From Flavobacterium sp. ENC (GTDB lineage Bacteria; Bacteroidota; Bacteroidia; Flavobacteriales; Flavobacteriaceae): a stretch of 64,000 nucleotides of DNA. Positions 16,275-24,261 of this stretch are shown here, one piece after another. Location: NCBI RefSeq assembly GCF_020991415.1, contig NZ_JAJMOY010000009.1, positions 62,001 through 126,000 of the forward strand, in the 5' to 3' direction. How positions within the stretch are numbered: position 1 is the stretch's first letter; each line of letters begins with the position of its first letter. Position numbers and translations under genes: made by a program. The notes beneath the pieces are model-generated. The model saw nothing but the letters and a program-made list of their open reading frames with translations, was not told the DNA's origin and did no database searches.

Positions 16275-18137
16275 GTGAATTACTTATCTGTAGAAAACAT
16301 ATCGAAGTCGTTTGGGGAAAGAACCTTATTTGACAACATCTCATTCGGAATCAATAAAGACCAAAAGATTGCTTTTATTGCCAAAAATGGTTCTGGAAAA
16401 ACAACCATTATGAGCATTATTAACGGTTTGGATGAACCGGATACCGGTCAGGTCGTTTTACGAAAAGGAATCCGCATGGCTTTTCTTTCGCAGGACAACA
16501 ACCTTCAGGAAGAACTGACTATCGAAGAAAGTATTTTCGCTTCAGATAATGAAACACTTAAAGTAATTGAAGCCTACGAAAAAGCATTAGAAAATCCGGA
16601 TGACGAAGAAGCCTACCAAAAAGCTTTTGACGGAATGGATCAGCATAATGCATGGGATTTTGAAACCCAATACAAGCAGATTTTATTCAAATTAAAACTC
16701 GAAGATTTTAAATTAAAAGTAAAAAATCTTTCGGGTGGACAAAAGAAGCGTCTTTCTTTGGCTATCATATTGATCAATCGTCCTGATTTATTGATCCTGG
16801 ATGAGCCAACCAACCATTTGGATCTGGAGATGATCGAATGGCTTGAAAGTTATTTTGCCAAAGAAAATATCACTTTGTTTATGGTGACGCACGACCGTTT
16901 CTTTTTAGAACGTGTTTGTAACGAAATCATTGAATTGGATAACGGAAAATTATACCAGTACAAAGGAAATTACTCTTATTATTTAGAGAAAAAAGAAGAA
17001 CGAATTACCTCTGAAAACGCAAGTGTTGACAAAGCAAAAAACCTATTCGTAAAAGAACTGGAATGGATGCGCCGTCAGCCAAAAGCGAGAACGACCAAGT
17101 CAAAATCGCGTCAGGATGATTTTTATGTAATCAAGGAAAAAGCACAAAGCCGTCGTCAGGAAAACAAAGTCGAGCTTGAAATCAATATGGAACGTATGGG
17201 AAGTAAGATTATTGAGCTTCACAAAATCTCCAAAAAATTTAAAGACCACGTAATTCTGGATCAGTTTAGTTTTGATTTCCAGCGTGGCGCACGTATCGGA
17301 ATCATTGGTAAAAACGGAACCGGAAAATCAACCTTCCTGAACCTTCTTACCGGAACACTTCCGTTGGATAGCGGACGTGTCGTAAAAGGCGAAACTATAA
17401 AAATTGGTTATTACACGCAAAGCGGAATCAACCCGAAACCGAATCAGCGTGTGATTGACATTATAAAAGAATACGGCGAATTTATTCCGCTTGCGAAAGG
17501 CAGAATGATTTCGGCTTCACAATTGCTGGAGCGTTTTCTTTTTGATGCTAAAAAACAATATGATTTTGTCGAAAAATTAAGTGGTGGAGAATTAAAACGT
17601 CTGTACCTGTGTACCGTTTTGATTCAGAATCCAAACTTCCTGATTCTGGATGAGCCAACGAACGATTTGGATATTGTAACCCTGAACGTTTTAGAGAGCT
17701 TCCTTTTAGATTACCCGGGTTGTTTGCTTGTGGTATCGCACGACCGTTATTTCATGGATAAAATTGTCGATCATTTATTTGTTTTCAGAGGAAACGGTGA
17801 AATCGAGAATTTCCCAGGAAACTATTCTGATTTCAGAGCCTACGAAGACAGTGCCGATGTAGCGCAGAAAGAAGAAAACAAAGCAGAGAAGAAAGACTGG
17901 AAACAAAATAATCCGACCGGAAATCTGACTTTCAACGAACAAAAAGAATATCAAAAACTGGAAAGGGAAATTAAAGATTTAGAAATTGACAAAACCAAAA
18001 TCGAACAATTATTCTCTGACGGAAAAGTAGCAGATGCCGATATCGAGAAAAAAGCAAACGAACTGCAAAATATCATTAATAAAATAGATTCTAAAGAAGA
18101 ACGCTGGTTTGAGCTTTCGGCGAAGATTGAAGGGTAG
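16275..18137 (+). CDS. ABC-F family ATPase (Uup-like)
   Basis: 620 aa, GTG start at 16275, since MNYLSVENISKSFGERTLFD is the natural family start and no ATG precedes it in frame. Two ABC cassettes: Walker A AKNGSGKTT and GKNGTGKST; signatures NLSGGQKKR and KLSGGELKR; Walker B ending LLILDEPTNHLDLEM and FLILDEPTNDLDIVT. No membrane domains. The C-terminal 80 residues form a charged coiled coil (KEYQKLEREIKDLEIDKTKI), as in Uup. ABC-F proteins act on ribosomes or branched DNA. A TACTTTTG box (16206-16213) and a TTATAATTTATAACTCATAA word repeat precede it. Confidence 0.93.
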   Translation: MNYLSVENISKSFGERTLFDNISFGINKDQKIAFIAKNGSGKTTIMSIINGLDEPDTGQVVLRKGIRMAFLSQDNNLQEELTIEESIFASDNETLKVIEAYEKALENPDDEEAYQKAFDGMDQHNAWDFETQYKQILFKLKLEDFKLKVKNLSGGQKKRLSLAIILINRPDLLILDEPTNHLDLEMIEWLESYFAKENITLFMVTHDRFFLERVCNEIIELDNGKLYQYKGNYSYYLEKKEERITSENASVDKAKNLFVKELEWMRRQPKARTTKSKSRQDDFYVIKEKAQSRRQENKVELEINMERMGSKIIELHKISKKFKDHVILDQFSFDFQRGARIGIIGKNGTGKSTFLNLLTGTLPLDSGRVVKGETIKIGYYTQSGINPKPNQRVIDIIKEYGEFIPLAKGRMISASQLLERFLFDAKKQYDFVEKLSGGELKRLYLCTVLIQNPNFLILDEPTNDLDIVTLNVLESFLLDYPGCLLVVSHDRYFMDKIVDHLFVFRGNGEIENFPGNYSDFRAYEDSADVAQKEENKAEKKDWKQNNPTGNLTFNEQKEYQKLEREIKDLEIDKTKIEQLFSDGKVADADIEKKANELQNIINKIDSKEERWFELSAKIEG

Positions 18138-18140
18138 TTT

Positions 18141-18304
18141 TAGTTTTTAGTCGCAGTTTTCAGTCTCAGTCGCAGTCTCAGTCGCGGTTTACAGTGAATT
18201 GTCGAAATTCTTTGGGTTAAAATTAAAAAACACATTACAAAAAGCATTTTTGTAATGTGTTTTTTTTTGTTGAAACCCGCCGAAGACTGCGACTGAAAAC
18301 TGAG
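18141..18304. repeat. AGTCTCAGTCGCAGT-family inverted repeat around a terminator
   Basis: Left arm about 18145-18193 (GTCGCAGTTTTCAGTCTCAG, TCGCAGTCTCAGTCGCGG); right arm 18285-18304 (AGACTGCGACTGAAAACTGA). A perfect terminator lies in the loop. The right arm touches the stop codon of the four-helix-bundle gene. Confidence 0.9.
18225..18265. terminator. Perfect 19-bp terminator inside the repeat loop
   Basis: AAAAAACACATTACAAAAA pairs fully with its reverse complement ending in a long T run, loop GCA. Symmetric, so it can stop the ABC-F transcript and the S23 transcript. Confidence 0.9.
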
Positions 18305-18306
18305 AC

Positions 18307-18675
18307 TTAAACAACACATCCAAATTTCGCTGGATTGTTTATCATGTAGTTAATCAACCTTCCGATTTCTATGCTTTTATAATTTAAGGTATCAAATGTA
18401 TCTTTACTGATGTAATTGCATTGTAGCGAAAATTCCAGCCAGACATTGGTTTCCGAATTTTCCGCATCGCTGTCTGTCAGCTTGCTTATAAAATGATTTA
18501 TATATCTTCTCTTTCTGTAGGACTCAGAAATATTAGCACTAACACTTCTTGAGGAACGACGGATTTGATCGGTAAGAGAGTATTTTTCTTCACATGGAAA
18601 TGATTTTGATAGTTCAAATATTTCCATTGCAAGCTGAAATGATTTTTTATAAGCCAGTAATTCCTTAAAATCCAT
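18307..18675 (-). CDS. Four-helix-bundle protein of the S23/IVP family
   Basis: 122 aa. Motifs MDFKELLAYKKSFQLAMEI, SLTDQIRRSSRSVSANISES and DAENSETNVWLEFSLQCNYI are those of the 23S rRNA intervening-sequence protein (S23/IVP) family, which forms pentameric four-helix bundles and shares its fold with bAvd, the accessory factor of diversity-generating retroelements. It is not inside an rRNA gene and no reverse transcriptase is nearby. It is bracketed by short-repeat arrays on both sides: the inverted arm before 18304 touches its stop codon, and the 12-bp tandem array 18739-18832 lies upstream. Cellular function is unknown. Confidence 0.9.
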   Translation of the reverse strand: MDFKELLAYKKSFQLAMEIFELSKSFPCEEKYSLTDQIRRSSRSVSANISESYRKRRYINHFISKLTDSDAENSETNVWLEFSLQCNYISKDTFDTLNYKSIEIGRLINYMINNPAKFGCVV

Positions 18676-18738
18676 GAATTTAATTTTTCACAATGATAAG
18701 AAAAAAAATAAGAAAAAACCTTCTTTTTACTAAAAATC

Positions 18739-18832
18739 AAGACTGAGACCAAGACTGAGACCAAGACTGAGACCAAGACTGAGACCAAGACTGAGACCAA
18801 GACCGAGACTGAGACTAAAAACTGCAACTAAT
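18739..18832. repeat. 12-bp tandem repeat, five perfect copies plus degenerate tail
   Basis: AAGACTGAGACC is repeated exactly at 18739, 18751, 18763, 18775 and 18787, then degenerates (AAGACCGAGACT, GAGACT) and ends ACTAAAAACTGCAACT. Same word family as the AGTCTCAGT repeats. The 12-bp unit keeps an open frame (LVSV repeats) that is not a gene. It occupies the space between the SDR stop and the S23 start. Confidence 0.95.
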
Positions 18833-18835
18833 CCC

Positions 18836-20389
18836 CTACCACGGAATCGGATTATAATCCTTCAAAAACTTCCCACACCAGTGTTTTCCTGTATTTATTC
18901 CGTCAAACAAAGGATCCATAACACGGGCTGCGCCATCTACAATATCCAATGGCGGCTGAAAATCTTCTAACTCTTGTTTTTTCTTTGCCAATTCAGCAGG
19001 ATCTTCGTCAGTTACCCAGCCGGTATCGACAGCATTCATAAAAATACCATGTTTCGCCAGAGTTCCCGAAGAAGTATGTGTTAACATGTTCAACGCTGCT
19101 TTCGCCATATTGGTATGCGGATGACGATCTTCTTTAAAAAAGCGGTGGAATTTCCCCTCCATTGCCGAAACATTTATGATGTGTTTTTGTCCGGTATTGT
19201 CTTTCTTCATGACCTCCGAAAGGCGGTTACAAAGCACAAAAGGAGCCACCGAATTCACCAGTTGCACTTCAATCATTTCTGTCGTTTCGATTTGACCCAA
19301 TCTCAAACGCCAGCTGTTCGTTTTCCTTAAATCTACCTGCTGTAAATCGGCATCGAGTTCTCCTTCCGGAAAAACTTCGTTTGCCACCAGGGCATTATCA
19401 AAAGAATACGGAATCTGGGATAATTTAGCCGAAGCGCGCAACCCAATCCCCGGTTCCGGTCCGTGCCATGTCACCGGCATATTTTGGTTTGAAGAAGCTC
19501 CGCTGGTCAGGATTTTCAATTCATCAAGACAATTGATATGATCCAGTAATAATTCCTGAGCCTGTTTTGGCAGAGAAGCAATGGAGCGCTCCTCATTTTC
19601 CATTAAATGTGTATAAAAACCTGCAGGACGCCTAACGGTCTGAGCGGCATTATTGATTAGAATATCCAGTCGCTCGTATTTCTGCTCGATAAAATTGCAG
19701 AAAATTTCCACGCTGGGAATATGTCGTAAATCCAGTCCATGAATTTTCAACCGGTGCCCCCACTCCATAAAATCGTCTTCTTTAGAAAAACGCAAGGCAG
19801 AGTCCACCGGAAAACGGGTTGTTGCAATCACAGTTGCCCCGCCGCGTAAAAGCATCAGTGTAATATGATACCCAATTTTTAACCGGGAACCGGTAATCAC
19901 AGCAATCTGTCCTTTTACATCAGCCGTCTGAAAACGTTTGGCATAATTAAAATCACCACAGTCGGTACACATAGTATCATAAAAGTGGTGCATTTTAGTA
20001 AAGCCTGTTTTGCACACATAACAGTTTCTGGGAGTTTCCAGCTCTAATTGTTCTTTATGAGCCAGCTCATTAAAAGCCAGTAATTTGGGCGCCGTAAACA
20101 CACTAGCTTCACGGGCATGACGAATTCCGGTTTCTTTACGGGCCGTTTTGTCTTTCTTTTCCATTTTGCGTTTGGCCGCTTGCTTCCCGTCCTTAATTCT
20201 TCTGGAAAACTCACCACGATCCGGTCTTGAGAACATTCCTGCCTCTTTGATCAACGCGATTCGCTGTTCTTTCGGAATATCAAATATCTGATCGGTATCC
20301 GTATTCAACTGTGCCAGAATAGCAATGCATCGCTCAATTTCTTCCGGAGTTATTATTTTCCTGTCTTCTGATTCTTCCTTCAGCATCAT
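18836..20389 (-). CDS. SDR-family protein with N-terminal zinc ribbon
   Basis: 517 aa. Residues 1-110 are a helical, basic leader; next a CxxC...CxxC zinc-ribbon-like knuckle ([24 protein letters not shown]); then a short-chain dehydrogenase domain with nucleotide motif [13 protein letters not shown] and NNA ([13 protein letters not shown]). The usual YxxxK is replaced: the lysine in [12 protein letters not shown] has threonine four positions before it, not tyrosine, so normal SDR catalysis is doubtful. The C-terminus is unusually long ([20 protein letters not shown]). The architecture is conserved in appearance rather than broken. Role unknown. The 12-bp array lies just after its stop codon. 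Confidence 0.85.
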   Translation of the reverse strand: MMLKEESEDRKIITPEEIERCIAILAQLNTDTDQIFDIPKEQRIALIKEAGMFSRPDRGEFSRRIKDGKQAAKRKMEKKDKTARKETGIRHAREASVFTAPKLLAFNELAHKEQLELETPRNCYVCKTGFTKMHHFYDTMCTDCGDFNYAKRFQTADVKGQIAVITGSRLKIGYHITLMLLRGGATVIATTRFPVDSALRFSKEDDFMEWGHRLKIHGLDLRHIPSVEIFCNFIEQKYERLDILINNAAQTVRRPAGFYTHLMENEERSIASLPKQAQELLLDHINCLDELKILTSGASSNQNMPVTWHGPEPGIGLRASAKLSQIPYSFDNALVANEVFPEGELDADLQQVDLRKTNSWRLRLGQIETTEMIEVQLVNSVAPFVLCNRLSEVMKKDNTGQKHIINVSAMEGKFHRFFKEDRHPHTNMAKAALNMLTHTSSGTLAKHGIFMNAVDTGWVTDEDPAELAKKKQELEDFQPPLDIVDGAARVMDPLFDGINTGKHWCGKFLKDYNPIPW

Positions 20390-20515
20390 AAATGTGTATT
20401 ATTTCAAGGCCGCAAATATAGTCTTTTAAGAGCGCAATAAACTTCTTAAAACCTATTGGCTTTTGGGTATTGTCTTTCGTATTTGTATCTTCGTCGCCAC
20501 TTTGTAACTGTTGCT

Positions 20516-21307
20516 ATGCTATTTCAGATAAAATCATACTTAAAATTTCTTTGGAACTCCAAAAACGAACATGCCGTTCATTCTCCGTTTGTATTTCATT
20601 TAATAACGAAGTGTTTTTACGATAAAAAAGCAAAGCCGGAATATGCAATTCTGAAAAAGTACAGAAAATCACTTCTGGAAAATAAAAATTTTATAGAAGT
20701 AACCGATTTTGGTGCCGGTTCAAAAGTTTTTAAATCGAATACGAGACAAATTGCAAAAATTGCACAAACAGCCGGAATTTCTCCAAAACGTGCCGAATTA
20801 TTATTTCGCGTCGTTCACTATTTTCAACCTGACACCATTTTAGAAATTGGCACCTCATTGGGTTTGGCCACTTCTGCCCTTGCGTTAGGCAATCCACAAG
20901 CAAAAGTAATTACGCTGGAAGGCTGTCCTCAAACTGCAAATCAATCTCAATTACAATTGCAAAAATTTAATTTCAATAATGTCAATTCAGTTATAACAGA
21001 ATTCGAAAAGTACCTGCAAGAGATCAAAGGGAGACTGAAAACTGAGACTGAAAACTTTGAACTCATCTACTTCGACGGTAATCATTCTAAAAAAGCCACG
21101 CTGGCGTATTTTGAACTTTTATTGCCTACCACTACAAATGATTCCGTTTGGATTTTCGATGACATTCACTGGTCCGCTGAAATGGAGGAATCCTGGGAAA
21201 TCATTAAAAACCACCCGAAAGTAAAAGTCACGATCGACACATTTCAATGGGGATTTGTCTTTTTCAGACGCGAACAGGAAAAAGAACATTTTGTCATCAG
21301 GGCATAA
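20516..21307 (+). CDS. Class I SAM-dependent methyltransferase (O-methyltransferase-like)
   Basis: 263 aa from ATG 20516; the preceding 20 open codons look non-coding and are excluded. The SAM-binding motif is DTILEIGTSLGLATSALALG, followed by VITLEGCP (motif II) and LIYFDGNHSKKATLAYFELL, as in the Methyltransf_24 group, and the closing WIFDDIHWSAEMEESWEII. Between motifs II and the FDG strand, codons for RLKTETENFEL are made from the AGACTGAAAACTGAGACTGA repeat, an in-frame intrusion of the local repeat family. The substrate is unknown. The terminator at 21306-21340 follows. Confidence 0.88.
   Translation: MLFQIKSYLKFLWNSKNEHAVHSPFVFHLITKCFYDKKAKPEYAILKKYRKSLLENKNFIEVTDFGAGSKVFKSNTRQIAKIAQTAGISPKRAELLFRVVHYFQPDTILEIGTSLGLATSALALGNPQAKVITLEGCPQTANQSQLQLQKFNFNNVNSVITEFEKYLQEIKGRLKTETENFELIYFDGNHSKKATLAYFELLLPTTTNDSVWIFDDIHWSAEMEESWEIIKNHPKVKVTIDTFQWGFVFFRREQEKEHFVIRA
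21031..21055 (+). repeat. AGTCTCAGT-family repeat inside a coding sequence
   Basis: GAGACTGAAAACTGAGACTG followed by AAAACT, two copies of ACTGAAAACTGAG words identical to the intergenic family at 27660-27687 and 61170-61195, in frame in the methyltransferase gene. Confidence 0.85.
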
Positions 21308-21340
21308 AAAAAATGACAACCATTTCTGATTGTCATTTCT
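21306..21340. terminator. Bidirectional terminator
   Basis: Stem AAATGACAA (21311-21319) / TTGTCATTT (21330-21338) between the convergent methyltransferase and lipoprotein genes, A and T tracts on both sides. Confidence 0.85.
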
Positions 21341-21370
21341 TATAATTATTACAATTTTTTTATTTTATTT

Positions 21371-22030
21371 TTATTTTTTAGCAGCTGCTGTCTCTTCAGA
21401 TTTAGCTCCCATTCTGTTAAGCGTATACATTGGAGCAAATTTCACTTTTAAACCTGCAATTTTTCTGTTATCTTCAGAAGTAAGACCTTCTTTTTCAACT
21501 GTATTTTTACGGCTGTCAAGTGCTTCGTACATTAATTTAATTTCATCCCAGTCTTCACGTGAATAACTGTCTTTGTTATTCTCTACTGTATGAACAAATT
21601 GTTGGTACACACTATGGATATTTTGAGCATTTACCCAGGCAAAACTCATATCGTCACCAATTTTTCCTTCACCAAATAACGCATTACGCAATTGTTGTTT
21701 AGGACTTGGTGCCGGTGGAGCCAAAACTTTGGTCATTTCATTTTTAAACTCTTCGTATTTAACTTTTGTAGTGTTTATTTTTTCTGTTTCTGCTGTATTA
21801 TCTTTAATGTCAGCAAGAGCCAATTGTGCATTTTCTGCTCTTCTGTTGTATTCAGCATCAACATCTTTCCAATCCGCTTTCAGATCATCTGCTGCAACAT
21901 TCTTTACTGAATCGACATAAGTCACATAAGCGTCGATTGTCTTTTTCGCATTTTCCTGTTTTTCATCTTTACATGATGTGAAGCTTAAAGCTATTAATGC
22001 AATACCTGATACAATTTGTATATTTCTCAT
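21371..22030 (-). CDS. Lipoprotein of unknown function, helical
   Basis: 219 aa starting MRNIQIVSGIALIALSFTSC, a lipoprotein signal with lipobox FTSC. The mature protein is rich in Lys, Glu, Asp and Ala, with long predicted helices (about 25-110 and 150-200) and a short Pro-rich break (LAPPAPSPKQQL). It ends in an Ala/Lys-rich tail. It looks like a conserved Flavobacteria-type lipoprotein, but I cannot name the family with certainty. It stands alone behind an A+T-rich 298-bp divergent spacer (22031-22328). Confidence 0.8.
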   Translation of the reverse strand: MRNIQIVSGIALIALSFTSCKDEKQENAKKTIDAYVTYVDSVKNVAADDLKADWKDVDAEYNRRAENAQLALADIKDNTAETEKINTTKVKYEEFKNEMTKVLAPPAPSPKQQLRNALFGEGKIGDDMSFAWVNAQNIHSVYQQFVHTVENNKDSYSREDWDEIKLMYEALDSRKNTVEKEGLTSEDNRKIAGLKVKFAPMYTLNRMGAKSEETAAAKK

Positions 22031-22328
22031 AATTTTGATTATTTAAATGTTATAGAACAAATATAGTTAAATATTTGAATAATTATAAATTATTTGAGAA
22101 AATTTAATAAAAATTTTAAACATAATTTAATAAAAATTACAAAATATGATAATTATGTAAAAACAAATTAGAATCATATAACAAAGATTTTTTTAAATGT
22201 TTTATAATTTTTAGAAAAGAAAAAACACCGCTAATAAATACTGCTTTCTGTAACAAAAATCAATTAATGGCTACTCATCGATTATTGAAAAGTGTTTTGT
22301 ACTTTTAAAACCAAAATTGTAAAACGAA

Positions 22329-23015
22329 ATGGCAAATCCATTAATTAAAATAACCGACATCAAACGAGACTTTGTCCTGGGCAACGAAATTGTTTATGTA
22401 TTAAAAGGTATTAACTTAGAAATCAACAAAGGTGAATATGTAGCTTTAATGGGGCCTTCGGGATCCGGAAAATCGACTTTGATGAATTTGCTTGGCTGTC
22501 TTGATACGCCAACTTCCGGACATTATGTTTTAAATGGAAAAGATGTAAGCAAGATGCGTGATGATGAATTGGCAGAAATCAGAAATAAGGAAATTGGTTT
22601 CGTTTTCCAGACTTTCAACCTTTTGCCGCGAACTACGGCTTTAGATAATGTAGCCTTACCTATGATATATGCCGGATATTCTAAATCCGAACGTGTCTTA
22701 CGTGCCACAGAAGTGCTGAAACAGGTAAATCTTGCCGACAGAATGGATCACCAGCCGAATCAGCTTTCGGGAGGACAACGCCAGCGTGTGGCCATTGCCC
22801 GTGCTTTGGTCAACAAACCTTCCATAATATTGGCCGATGAACCCACCGGAAACTTAGACAGCAAGACTTCTGTAGAAATCATGAAGCTTTTCGGAGACAT
22901 TCATGCATTGGGAAACACCGTAATCCTCGTAACACACGAAGAAGACATCGCAGCTTATGCACATCGCGTAATTCGTTTGCGCGATGGTTTGATTGAAAGC
23001 GACACTACCAAATAA
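22329..23015 (+). CDS. ABC transporter ATP-binding protein (LolD/MacB type)
   Basis: 228 aa. Complete ATPase: Walker [16 protein letters not shown]-loop [10 protein letters not shown], signature [15 protein letters not shown], Walker B with [14 protein letters not shown] and H-loop VTHEEDIA. This subgroup pairs with FtsX-like permeases for lipoprotein release (LolCDE) or MacB-like export. No permease gene is adjacent, so the partner is elsewhere. The start at 22329 follows a TACTTTTA box about 25 bp upstream (22300-22307). A TAGATTT inverted repeat follows the stop. Confidence 0.9.
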   Translation: MANPLIKITDIKRDFVLGNEIVYVLKGINLEINKGEYVALMGPSGSGKSTLMNLLGCLDTPTSGHYVLNGKDVSKMRDDELAEIRNKEIGFVFQTFNLLPRTTALDNVALPMIYAGYSKSERVLRATEVLKQVNLADRMDHQPNQLSGGQRQRVAIARALVNKPSIILADEPTGNLDSKTSVEIMKLFGDIHALGNTVILVTHEEDIAAYAHRVIRLRDGLIESDTTK

Positions 23016-23019
23016 TTTA

Positions 23020-23136
23020 TAGATTTCTGATTTTAGATTTTAGATTCGTTGTGTAACTCATACTTTGAGGATTTAAATCGATTAAAATAATTTTTAGCTT
23101 CCAAATATTAAATCTAAAATCAGAAATCTAAAATCT
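23020..23136. repeat. TAGATTT-family inverted pair
   Basis: Left arm 23020-23046 (TAGATTTCTGATTTTAGATT and on), right arm 23110-23136 (AATCTAAAATCAGAAATCTA and on), loop about 63 bases. The right arm ends 7 bp before the adenosyltransferase ATG and replaces any recognisable leader. Confidence 0.9.
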
Positions 23137-23143
23137 AAAATAA

Positions 23144-23713
23144 ATGAAAGTATATACAAAAACCGGGGATAAAGGAACAACGGCTCTCTTTGGAGGCGAC
23201 CGTGTTCCCAAAGATCACATCAGAATTGACAGTTATGGAACTGTGGATGAACTCAACTCTTATATAGGACTCATTCGTGATCAGGAAATTGATTCGCATT
23301 ATAAAACCATATTAATCGAAATTCAGGATCGCTTATTTACCGTAGGCGCCATTTTGGCAACTCCGGCAGAAAAAGAAGTCCTGAAAAACGGACAACTCAG
23401 GCTAAAAAATCTGGGAATTGTCGATACGGATATCGAATTACTGGAAAATGAGATTGATAAAATGGAAGAAAGCCTTCCACAAATGACGCATTTCGTTTTA
23501 CCCGGTGGACACCCTACTGTGTCACATTGTCATATTGCAAGATGCATTTGCCGCCGCGCAGAGCGTTTGGCAGTACATTTAAGCCATAATGAACAGGTAC
23601 CTGAAATTGCAATACAGTACCTAAACCGACTTTCTGACTACCTTTTTGTCTTGGCACGGAAGTTGTCCTCTGACTTAAAAGCGGAGGAAGTGAAATGGAT
23701 TCCGAGAAAATAA
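23144..23713 (+). CDS. Cob(I)alamin adenosyltransferase, PduO type
   Basis: 189 aa. N-terminal MKVYTKTGDKGTTALFGGDR is the ATP-binding signature of PduO-type ATP:cob(I)alamin adenosyltransferases, followed by IRIDSYGTVDELNSYIGL and the C-terminal CRRAERLAVHLS and QYLNRLSDYLFVLAR. It makes adenosylcobalamin. With MeaB encoded at 42514-43605 this supports a B12-dependent methylmalonyl-CoA mutase in the genome, although the mutase is not in the window. Start choice is fixed by the signature at residue 1. Confidence 0.95.
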   Translation: MKVYTKTGDKGTTALFGGDRVPKDHIRIDSYGTVDELNSYIGLIRDQEIDSHYKTILIEIQDRLFTVGAILATPAEKEVLKNGQLRLKNLGIVDTDIELLENEIDKMEESLPQMTHFVLPGGHPTVSHCHIARCICRRAERLAVHLSHNEQVPEIAIQYLNRLSDYLFVLARKLSSDLKAEEVKWIPRK

Positions 23714-23737
23714 ATTTTCTTAAAATTCCAATTTTTC

Positions 23738-23858
23738 AAATCCCAAATTCCAGGGAAAAATTAAAAATTCTGCGAATTTAAACAACATACAAAAAGTTCC
23801 TCTATAGTAGGTTTTATGTTCCTTTTTTGGAATTTGGAATTTATTTTTTGGAATTTAA
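23738..23858. repeat. GGAATTT-family inverted repeat
   Basis: CCCAAATTCCAGGGAAAAA on the left and TTTTTTGGAATTTGGAATTT plus TTTTTTGGAATTT on the right. It fills the spacer between the adenosyltransferase stop and the DUF2795 promoter. Confidence 0.8.
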
Positions 23859-23901
23859 CAAGAGACGTTCTTAAATTTTCTTAAAATAAATCAAAATTTA
23901 C

Positions 23902-23931
23902 TTGTCTTTTTCAGTAAAAAATTTATTTTTG
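23902..23931 (+). promoter_or_regulatory. Promoter with TTG-N19-TATTTTTG
   Basis: TTG at 23902-23904, exactly 19 bases, then TATTTTTG at 23924-23931: a full match to the Bacteroidota TTG-N19-TAnnTTTG consensus. ATG of the DUF2795 gene follows 22 bp later. Confidence 0.8.
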
Positions 23932-23952
23932 CACAAACTAAACAGATAACAG

Positions 23953-24174
23953 ATGTATTGGACATTAGAATTAGCATCTTATTTAAGTGATGCGCCATGG
24001 CCTGCTAACAAAGACGAACTTATTGACTACGCTATTAGAGCTGGTGCTCCATTAGAAGTAGTAGAAAACCTTCAGTCTATTGAAGATGAAGGAGAGATAT
24101 ATGAATCAATGGAAGAAATTTGGCCTGATTATCCAACAGACGAAGATTATCTTTGGAATGAGGATGAATATTAA
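23953..24174 (+). CDS. DUF2795 family protein
   Basis: 73 aa, acidic: MYWTLELASYLSDAPWPANK, then ELIDYAIRAGAPLEVVENLQ and a C-terminal run of Glu/Asp and Tyr/Trp (YPTDEDYLWNEDEY). This is the DUF2795 pattern. It has its own consensus promoter and is separated from secA by a terminator hairpin, so it sits next to secA without clearly sharing a transcript. The function of the family is unknown. Confidence 0.9.
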   Translation: MYWTLELASYLSDAPWPANKDELIDYAIRAGAPLEVVENLQSIEDEGEIYESMEEIWPDYPTDEDYLWNEDEY

Positions 24175-24180
24175 AAAATA

Positions 24181-24223
24181 AACCAAAGGAAAAAGTCTCA
24201 TCACAGAGGCTTTTTTTTTGGTT
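24181..24223 (+). terminator. Terminator between DUF2795 gene and secA
   Basis: AACCAAA...AAAAGTCTC pairs with GAGGCTTTT...TTTGGTT around ATCACA (one G-T pair), with a run of T within the right arm. Confidence 0.75.
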
Positions 24224-24261
24224 CAAATACACATTTACATAATATAGAAATACAATAAATC

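Noticed and set aside
18498-18827. 109-aa open frame with LVSV repeats
   Set aside because: It is only the translation of the 12-bp tandem repeat joined to an antisense or other-frame reading of the S23 gene; no family match and the S23 gene is the better call.
18739-18832. CRISPR-like array
   Set aside because: Units are 12 bp with no spacers and no cas genes nearby.
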